This document shows positions 58,551 to 64,000 of a stretch of 64,000 nt of DNA, one piece after another. The translations under genes and the position numbers were made by a program. Each line of letters begins with the position of its first letter. Position 1 is the first letter of the stretch. Where the stretch lies: NCBI GenBank assembly GCA_946413525.1, contig CAMKKZ010000002.1, positions 124,001 to 188,000 on the forward strand, written 5' to 3'. The DNA comes from an uncultured Oribacterium sp. Its GTDB lineage: Bacteria > Bacillota > Clostridia > Lachnospirales > Lachnospiraceae. Under the pieces are notes generated by a model that made no database searches, was not told the DNA's origin, and saw only the letters and a list, made by a program, of their open reading frames with translations.

Positions 58551-59555
58551 ATGTTTTCTATTATTTCAAATGATATAGGTATAGACTTAGGGACTTCCAG
58601 TATCCTTGTGTACATCAAAGGACGCGGCGTTGTCCTGAAAGAGCCTTCCGTAGTAGCTGTAAACAGGGATAATAATACCATTCTGGCCTACGGTGAGGAC
58701 GCCAGGCTGATGCTCGGCAGAACGCCCGATAATATTTCCGCAGTCAGGCCGCTTCGCAAAGGCGTGATTTCAGATTACACCTTGACTGAGAGGATGCTGA
58801 AGTATTTCATCAACAAGGCCGTTGGCAGGCGAACCCTCAGAAAGCCCCGCATTTCCGTTTGCATCCCTTCCGGCGCAACGGAAGTAGAAAAAAAGGCGGT
58901 TGAAGATGCCGCATACCACGCAGGGGCAAGGGAAGTGACTATCATTGAGGAGCCTGTTGCTGCAGCAATCGGCGCCGGTATCGACATTTCAAAGCCCCAG
59001 GGGAACATGATCATTGACATAGGGGGAGGCACATCGGATATAGCTGTCATTGCCCTTGACGGACCAGTTGTATCCGAATCCATCAAAGTTGCCGGCGATG
59101 ATTTTGACGAAGCCATTCTTAGGTATATGAGAAAAAAACATAACCTTCTGATTGGCGAACGTACGGCTGAGGATATCAAAATTGGCATTGGCTGTGCAAG
59201 CAAACGTCCGGAAAACGAAACAATGAACGTCCGTGGAAGAAATCTGGTCACAGCGCTTCCAAAAACAGTTGTTGTCAGCTCGGATGAAATCATGGATGCC
59301 CTGCTGGAACCAGCGACCATGATTGTAAACGCCGTACATAATGTTCTTGAGCGCACACCTCCGGAACTTGCCGCGGATATTTACGAAAGGGGCATCGTTA
59401 TGACCGGTGGGGGTTCCCTCCTTTACGGACTTGACATGCTTTTAAAGGAAAAAACCGGAATTAATGCCGTCCTTGCCGAAGACCCTCTCACAGCAGTCGC
59501 TATTGGCACCGGCAGGTATATAGACTTCACCACAGGGGATGGGGATGATTATTAG
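58551..59555 (+). CDS. Rod shape-determining protein (MreB/Mbl family)
   Basis: Bacterial actin homologue that guides lateral wall synthesis at the membrane. The 334 residues start DIGIDLGTSSILVYIKGRGV with the phosphate-1 loop, and continue with RPLRKGVISDYTLTERMLKY, CIPSGATEVEKKAVEDAA, IIEEPVAAAIGAGIDISKPQ, GNMIIDIGGGTSDIAVIALD and GIVMTGGGSLLYGLDMLLKE. No mreC or mreD follows, which fits a solitary Mbl-type paralogue. Start ATG 58551 with TGGGGG upstream. Confidence 0.94.
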   Translation: MFSIISNDIGIDLGTSSILVYIKGRGVVLKEPSVVAVNRDNNTILAYGEDARLMLGRTPDNISAVRPLRKGVISDYTLTERMLKYFINKAVGRRTLRKPRISVCIPSGATEVEKKAVEDAAYHAGAREVTIIEEPVAAAIGAGIDISKPQGNMIIDIGGGTSDIAVIALDGPVVSESIKVAGDDFDEAILRYMRKKHNLLIGERTAEDIKIGIGCASKRPENETMNVRGRNLVTALPKTVVVSSDEIMDALLEPATMIVNAVHNVLERTPPELAADIYERGIVMTGGGSLLYGLDMLLKEKTGINAVLAEDPLTAVAIGTGRYIDFTTGDGDDY

Positions 59556-59635
59556 AAGCTAATCTGCAGCGCTTCCCTTTCATTCTTTCAGCCATGGAGC
59601 CCAATCCACAATCGATGATGAAAGAATTCCCTGAA

Positions 59636-59764
59636 TACTTTGACTTGATGCCGCAGGCATTGAGTCCCATTTGTGTCGCGTCAGCGGCACAAATGAAGTA
59701 TGAAAGGCTTACCTTTCATACTGACTTAATTGAGTCAAGCGCGAGGTGCTTACTGAATAGTTAC
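59636..59764 (+). repeat. Family B repeat joined to a family C end
   Basis: Bases 59636-59722 are a family B unit (GACTTGATGCC/GGCATTGAGTC, CATTTGTGTCG/CGGCACAAATG, GTATGAAAGG/CCTTTCATAC). They run into CAAGCGCGAGGTGCTTACTG and AATAGTTAC, the same right end as the element at 10976-11110. Confidence 0.7.
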
Positions 59765-59780
59765 AACAAGAGAATTTCTG

Positions 59781-62036
59781 ATGGAACAATTTAAAGGATA
59801 TATTGACCACATCATCTTTCGTAATGATGACAACGGCTATACAGTGATGACCGGTATCATGGAAGGAAAGGAATATACGCTGGTAGGCACTCTGCCAACC
59901 TTGAATCCAGGCGAGACCATCCAAGCCTCAGGTACCGAATCCAACCATCCTGTTTACGGCCCCCAATTTACAATAAGTTCAATACAAATTATCGCCCCTA
60001 CGACAGAAGACGCAGTCAGGCGTTATCTTGCTTCAGGTTCAATCAAGGGGATTGGCGCAGCTCTTGCAGCCCGCATAATAAAAATATTCGGTTCCGACTC
60101 CCTGCGTATTATTGAAAATGAACCCGAAAGGCTCTCCGAGGTCAAGGGCATCTCACCCCGCATGGCTGCGGATATTTCCTCATCATTCAATGCCAAGCAC
60201 GATATGAGGGATGCCGTAATTTTCCTTCAAGGCTTTGGAATCTCGGTAAACCTTGCCGAAAAGATTTATCGTTATTACAAGGACAAATTCTACCACATTA
60301 TCAAGGAAAACCCTTATCAGCTAGCGGAGGAAATAGAAGGCATAGGTTTTAAACGATGCGATATAATAGCCCAAAAATCCGGGATTAAAAGTGACTCCGA
60401 TTTCCGCATTGCCGCCGGCATCCAATTCATTCTTGCAAAGGCGGAAGGACAGGGCCATTCCTTCCTCCCCTTACAAGAACTTCTGGGCGATGCCGAGGAT
60501 ATCCTTAACATTTCCATCCGCAATATTAAGGATATCCTCCTGGACCTCCAGCTTCGAGGAAAAGTTGTCGTAAAAGGGGAGAATGTTTATCGAAGCAGCC
60601 TTTATTACGCTGAGCTGGAAGTAGCTTCCCGACTGCATCAACTGAATATCCCCGGATCGGAAAAGCAGAAAGCGGAGGCAGCCGCCCTCCTTGAACAGAT
60701 TTCATCTTCTGAGGATTTCATGCTTGACCGGCTGCAGGCAGATGCAATTATTCACGCAGCTTCTTCCGGGCTACTAGTCATTACCGGCGGTCCAGGGACG
60801 GGGAAGACCACGACTATAAACATCATGCTGCGTCTTTTTAAAAGCCAGGACAAAACTATTTTCATGGCTGCGCCGACAGGGCGCGCATCCAAGCGGATGT
60901 CGGAAGCTACGGGGGAAGAAGCCAAAACAATTCACCGCCTCCTGGAATATCAACATCATCCGGCTCCAAACGAGTCCCAAGAACATGATGCCTCCCTTGA
61001 TCAAAACAGAAGAGGATGGTTTGAACGTAATGAAAACATGCCCTTAGAATGCGATGTTGTCATAATCGATGAGATGAGCATGGTAGATATTTTCCTAATG
61101 AATTCGCTCTTAAAGGCCATAACAAAAGGTACGCGCCTTATACTCGTTGGAGATGCAAACCAGCTCCCATCCGTCGGCGCGGGAAATGTGCTACGGGATC
61201 TGATTGATTCCGGCGTGATACCGACTATACGTCTTTCACATATCTTCAGACAGGCCGCCTCTTCGGATATCGTGGTAAATGCCCACAAAATCAATGAGGG
61301 AATTCCTGTAGACCTGGGAAAGCCTTCAAAGGATTTTCTTTTTATCAAGGCTGACACGCCGGAACGTATCCTTTCTTCCATTGAAGTCTTGCTCACAGAC
61401 AAACTCCCCCCCTATCTCAATGAAAAGTCCTTGTCCATCCAGGTCATGGCAGCACAACGGAAGGGAATTCTGGGGGTGGAAAACCTTAACAGGGTTCTTC
61501 AATCAATTCTTAACCCTGCTGACAAGGATAAACCCGAAAAAGAATTAAACGGCACCCTGTTCCGCCTGGGGGACAAGGTGATGCAGACAAAAAATGACTA
61601 TAACAGGGTTTGGGAAACCCGTGGAAAATTCGGCATGCCGTTGGAGAAAGGGGAGGGGATTTTCAACGGGGATATAGGCATCATCTCAGAAATCAATCAT
61701 TTTGCCGCTACCTTAACCATTGTCTTCGAAGACCGCTTTGTCGAATATCCCTTCCGTGACTGCGACAGCCTTGATCTGGCCTATGCCATTACGATACATA
61801 AATCTCAGGGGTCGGAGTACCCGGCCGTAATCATTCCCATGTACCGAGGTCCTCATTTGCTCATGAACAAAAACCTTCTTTATACTGCCATTACAAGGGC
61901 AAAAAAATGCGTTTGCCTTGTTGGGAATCCTCATGTTTTCGAAACAATGGCTCAAAATGAAACTGAAACAAAACGTTATTCCTCCCTTGCCCTGCGTCTT
62001 CGGGAACTGGATAATGTCCATGGAAATGCTGAATGA
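59781..62036 (+). CDS. recD2: ATP-dependent RecD2-like DNA helicase
   Basis: 5'-3' superfamily 1B helicase not associated with RecBC, used in DNA repair. The 751 residues have an N-terminal OB-like part (FKGYIDHIIFRNDDNGYTVM), helix-hairpin-helix segments (ASGSIKGIGAALAARIIKIF), Walker A in VITGGPGTGKTTTINIMLRL, AAPTGRASKRMSEATGEEAK with TIHRLLEY, Walker B in DVVIIDEMSMVDIFLMNSLL, VGDANQLPSVGAGNVLRDLI, and the C-terminal YAITIHKSQGSEYPAVIIPM. The comF gene follows, as in many Firmicutes. Confidence 0.95.
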   Translation: MEQFKGYIDHIIFRNDDNGYTVMTGIMEGKEYTLVGTLPTLNPGETIQASGTESNHPVYGPQFTISSIQIIAPTTEDAVRRYLASGSIKGIGAALAARIIKIFGSDSLRIIENEPERLSEVKGISPRMAADISSSFNAKHDMRDAVIFLQGFGISVNLAEKIYRYYKDKFYHIIKENPYQLAEEIEGIGFKRCDIIAQKSGIKSDSDFRIAAGIQFILAKAEGQGHSFLPLQELLGDAEDILNISIRNIKDILLDLQLRGKVVVKGENVYRSSLYYAELEVASRLHQLNIPGSEKQKAEAAALLEQISSSEDFMLDRLQADAIIHAASSGLLVITGGPGTGKTTTINIMLRLFKSQDKTIFMAAPTGRASKRMSEATGEEAKTIHRLLEYQHHPAPNESQEHDASLDQNRRGWFERNENMPLECDVVIIDEMSMVDIFLMNSLLKAITKGTRLILVGDANQLPSVGAGNVLRDLIDSGVIPTIRLSHIFRQAASSDIVVNAHKINEGIPVDLGKPSKDFLFIKADTPERILSSIEVLLTDKLPPYLNEKSLSIQVMAAQRKGILGVENLNRVLQSILNPADKDKPEKELNGTLFRLGDKVMQTKNDYNRVWETRGKFGMPLEKGEGIFNGDIGIISEINHFAATLTIVFEDRFVEYPFRDCDSLDLAYAITIHKSQGSEYPAVIIPMYRGPHLLMNKNLLYTAITRAKKCVCLVGNPHVFETMAQNETETKRYSSLALRLRELDNVHGNAE

Positions 62037-62056
62037 TAAGCATTTCTTAAGCCCTG

Positions 62057-62109
62057 GGAATAAACTATGCATCAGGCATAGTTTATTCCGTATTTGGCGC
62101 ATGGCGCAG
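62057..62109 (+). repeat. Partial family A repeat (hairpin 1 and linker)
   Basis: GGAATAAACTATGC with its complement, then CCGTATTTGGCGCAT, after which the match to family A stops. A seventh distinct but fully paired hairpin 1 in the window. Confidence 0.75.
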
Positions 62110-62143
62110 TTTCGGCAACGGAACCACTTTAATCAACAATATT

Positions 62144-62920
62144 ATGCATAAATATAAGCAAAATCTGAATCAGCCAGAGAAAATCATATATTCGAATTCG
62201 CTTGCAGGACAGCTAGCCGCAAAGTCAGTCTCGGCATTATTCCCTCGCCGCTGCCCTGTTTGTGACAGGGTCGTGGAACCCAGAGGGGCGCTTATTTGCC
62301 CCAAATGCAGGACTCTGCTCTCCTACATTAAAGAACCTTATTGTAAATGTTGCGGAAAAATCATAAGGGACTCCGATGAAGAGCTATGCGCAAATTGCCG
62401 AAAGCATCATTTTTCCTTCGAATATGGCATTGCCTTGATGGAATACAATGATGCCACTGCCCGTTCCATGGGGGCAATCAAATACAAGGGAAGACGTGAA
62501 TATCTTGACTTTTATGGATTGGAATGCGCCCGTTTCCTGAGAAGAAGATTAATGCAAATGCGCGTAGCAGCACTGGTGCCTGTTCCGATACACACGGAAC
62601 GGCTCCGAAAAAGGGGTTATAACCAGGCCGAAATTCTTGCGAACACGATTGGCAAGGTTCTCGGGATTCCTGTTTATCCCGCTGCCTTGAAAAGGGGAAG
62701 AAATACCAGTGCATTGAAGGACTTAAACGCGGCCGAACGCTTAAAGATGTTGAAAAATGCTTTTTCAGCCGGATATATTCCTCCGGATCTGAAGAGTGTA
62801 TGCTTGATCGATGACATTTTCACTACCGGTTCCACTATTGAGGCATGTACTTCCGTATTGAAAGAATCCGGTGTGGCAAGGGTCTACAGTCTCTGTATCT
62901 GTATCCGATCGGACATTTGA
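62144..62920 (+). CDS. comF: ComF family protein
   Basis: Competence-type protein with zinc fingers and a phosphoribosyltransferase domain, involved in DNA uptake in Bacillus. The 258 residues show Cys pairs CPVC, CPKC, CKCC and CANC, then a PRTase part with ALVPVPIHTERLRKRGYNQA, RGRNTSALKDLNAAERLKML and the PRPP loop VCLIDDIFTTGSTIEACTSV. It follows recD2 by 107 bases with a partial repeat between. No other competence genes are in the window. Confidence 0.92.
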   Translation: MHKYKQNLNQPEKIIYSNSLAGQLAAKSVSALFPRRCPVCDRVVEPRGALICPKCRTLLSYIKEPYCKCCGKIIRDSDEELCANCRKHHFSFEYGIALMEYNDATARSMGAIKYKGRREYLDFYGLECARFLRRRLMQMRVAALVPVPIHTERLRKRGYNQAEILANTIGKVLGIPVYPAALKRGRNTSALKDLNAAERLKMLKNAFSAGYIPPDLKSVCLIDDIFTTGSTIEACTSVLKESGVARVYSLCICIRSDI

Positions 62921-63021
62921 TTTCATGGAACCATGGACTATCCAATTCCTCATAAAGATGCAGGGCAAGTTTTCACAAGGGTTTTTACTTCATGCCGTAA
63001 AGTTTCCACAAAGATTGTAGG

Positions 63022-63152
63022 CTTTTCCGCAGCGCAAGGAATGCTGCGGAAAAATCTGAACAAAGTATGCCTGAAGGCATGCTTTGTTCAGACGCATCCC
63101 TGCGGGATGCGCCAAATACGGTATTAACTATGCCTGATGCATAGTTAATACC
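63022..63152 (-). repeat. Family A four-hairpin repeat
   Basis: Complete copy in reverse orientation. Hairpin 1 GGTATTAACTATGC with its complement; hairpin 2 GCATCCC/GGGATGC; hairpin 3 TGAACAAAGCATGCC/GGCATACTTTGTTCA; hairpin 4 TTTTCCGCAGC/GCTGCGGAAAA. Confidence 0.9.
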
Positions 63153-63161
63153 TACCGTAAG

Positions 63162-63190
63162 TTGACATAATCATGCTTTCAAAATATAAT
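63162..63190 (+). promoter_or_regulatory. Consensus promoter of the polysaccharide gene
   Basis: Perfect TTGACA at 63162-63167, a 17-base spacer and perfect TATAAT at 63185-63190, ten bases after a family A copy. Confidence 0.85.
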
Positions 63191-63257
63191 GATTATCTAC
63201 TCATTTGTCCAACGTAAACAAACGGCTGTCTAATTACAGCCTATGAGGAAGCTTTTG

Positions 63258-64000
63258 ATGAATAATAATAAAAAAAATGGAAATGTACCGGGAAATACAT
63301 GGCTTTTCCAATCATTGCTGCTGATAGTCGCAGATATAGGGATTGTCCTGTTTTCTTATATGTTCGCGCTTTGGATAAGATTTGACCTCTCCCTCTCTTC
63401 CATTCCTATCAGGTTCCTGAATACCTATCGATGGAGCATGCCCTATTGGAGCATTATAACTGTAGTAATTTTTTACTTATTCCGGCTATATCATAGCATT
63501 TGGTATTTTGTGAGTTTCGTTGAGCTATATGCGCTTCTGAAATCTTACATCCTTCTTTCTATATGTTATTTTGCCGGCGCGCGATTCATGAAAATGGATT
63601 TTCCAAATTCCTGCTTCATTATTGGTTTTATCCTCAGTTTCCTGCTTCATTCCGGCATTCGCTACAGTTACCGTTTCATGCGGCTCCTGTACAGCCTGAA
63701 CGGAGGAGGGGAAAGCAGTGAAGACCTTGCTTCCCATGACAGGGTAATGGTTATTGGCGCAGGATCCGCAGGCGGCACCCTTATCAAGGAATTAATCAAC
63801 AGCGAACATCTCCACGAACGGCCCGTCTGTATAATTGATGACAATCCAAACAAGCAGCGGCGCCTGCTGGACGGGATTCCTGTGGTTGGGACGCGAACAG
63901 ATATCCTTGAAAAAGCCAGGGAATATCGTATTACCGAGATTATTTATGCCATCCCTACTGCTGATGCCACGTCCAGAAGCGATATTTTGAATATATGCAA
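63258..64000 (+). CDS. Polysaccharide biosynthesis protein, CapD/WbpM-like, 3' end outside window
   Basis: N-terminal part of a membrane-bound nucleotide-sugar dehydratase/epimerase for capsule or O-glycan sugars. From ATG 63258 (AGGAAG upstream) 247 codons are visible. Four membrane segments lie in residues 12-135 (SLLLIVADIGIVLFSYMFAL, YWSIITVVIFYLFRLYHSIW and others). The CoA-binding/Rossmann-like domain begins RVMVIGAGSAGGTLIKELIN, followed by CIIDDNPNKQRRLLDGIPVV. The catalytic epimerase domain would lie beyond the window. It is driven by a perfect consensus promoter and opens what may be a surface polysaccharide locus. Confidence 0.9.
   Translation, partial: MNNNKKNGNVPGNTWLFQSLLLIVADIGIVLFSYMFALWIRFDLSLSSIPIRFLNTYRWSMPYWSIITVVIFYLFRLYHSIWYFVSFVELYALLKSYILLSICYFAGARFMKMDFPNSCFIIGFILSFLLHSGIRYSYRFMRLLYSLNGGGESSEDLASHDRVMVIGAGSAGGTLIKELINSEHLHERPVCIIDDNPNKQRRLLDGIPVVGTRTDILEKAREYRITEIIYAIPTADATSRSDILNIC

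Overview
The window looks like a chromosomal segment of a Clostridia bacterium, most likely a member of the Lachnospiraceae. This is inferred from moderate GC, strong AGGAGG-type ribosome sites, consensus TTGACA-N17-TATAAT promoters, a lineage-typical set of proteins (YhaN/YhaO pair, PF06541 membrane protein, DUF4250 protein, signal peptidase I with a coiled-coil N-terminus, YceG-TelA pair, AAA-ATPase-like/PD-(D/E)XK protein) and a Firmicutes-type ribosomal protein L10 leader. Genus and species cannot be told from the sequence. No phage, insertion sequence, CRISPR array or rRNA operon was seen.

Layout. 1-6.3 kb (minus): YhaN-like ATPase, a YhaO-like protein with lost metal ligands, an AAA/PDDEXK protein and asnS. 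6.5-8.5 kb: a coiled-coil membrane protein and a small conserved protein that diverge from overlapping promoters sharing a palindrome. 8.7-12.8 kb (minus): pgi, mtnN, murG, HIT protein. 13-14.1 kb (plus): DUF4250 protein and dtd, separated by three tandem copies of a 135-bp multi-hairpin repeat. 14.3-17.5 kb (minus): lipoprotein, a candidate small RNA, an alanine/glycine symporter and tRNA-Gly. 17.7-20.4 kb (plus): ECF sigma factor, its membrane partner and an HU protein. 20.5-24.2 kb (minus): rpmG-secE-nusG-rplK-rplA-rplJ-rplL with an L10 leader, ending in a terminator rather than running into rpoB. 24.4-29 kb (minus): glycogen debranching enzyme, 6-phospho-beta-glucosidase, sirtuin. 29.3-35.8 kb (plus): YceG-like protein, TelA and a Ca2+-type P-ATPase. 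36.0-36.3 kb: tRNA-Asn, tRNA-Cys, tRNA-Glu. 36.5-44.3 kb (minus): CvpA protein, TPR/repeat protein, recR, ybaB, dnaX, pfkA. 44.7-57 kb (plus): DUF805 protein, ispE, GntR regulator, HAD phosphatase, DJ-1 protein, signal peptidase, phosphohexomutase, acyltransferase, PF06541 protein, aminotransferase. 57.3-64 kb: HD-GYP response regulator (minus), then MreB/Mbl, RecD2, ComF and the start of a polysaccharide biosynthesis protein (plus, cut by the window end).

The most unusual content is intergenic. At least four families of short dispersed repeats, each built from consecutive hairpins, fill many of the gaps. In the best represented family (A) the stem arms differ between copies but the two arms always change together, so the pairing is under selection or is repaired as a unit. 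Copies of A overlap the TAG stop codons of two genes and a partial copy lies in the leader of the rpmG-secE-nusG operon. Family D ends in a Shine-Dalgarno sequence that directly serves three genes, and one D copy is inserted inside the loop of a family C element. These families are the best candidates here for an undescribed system.
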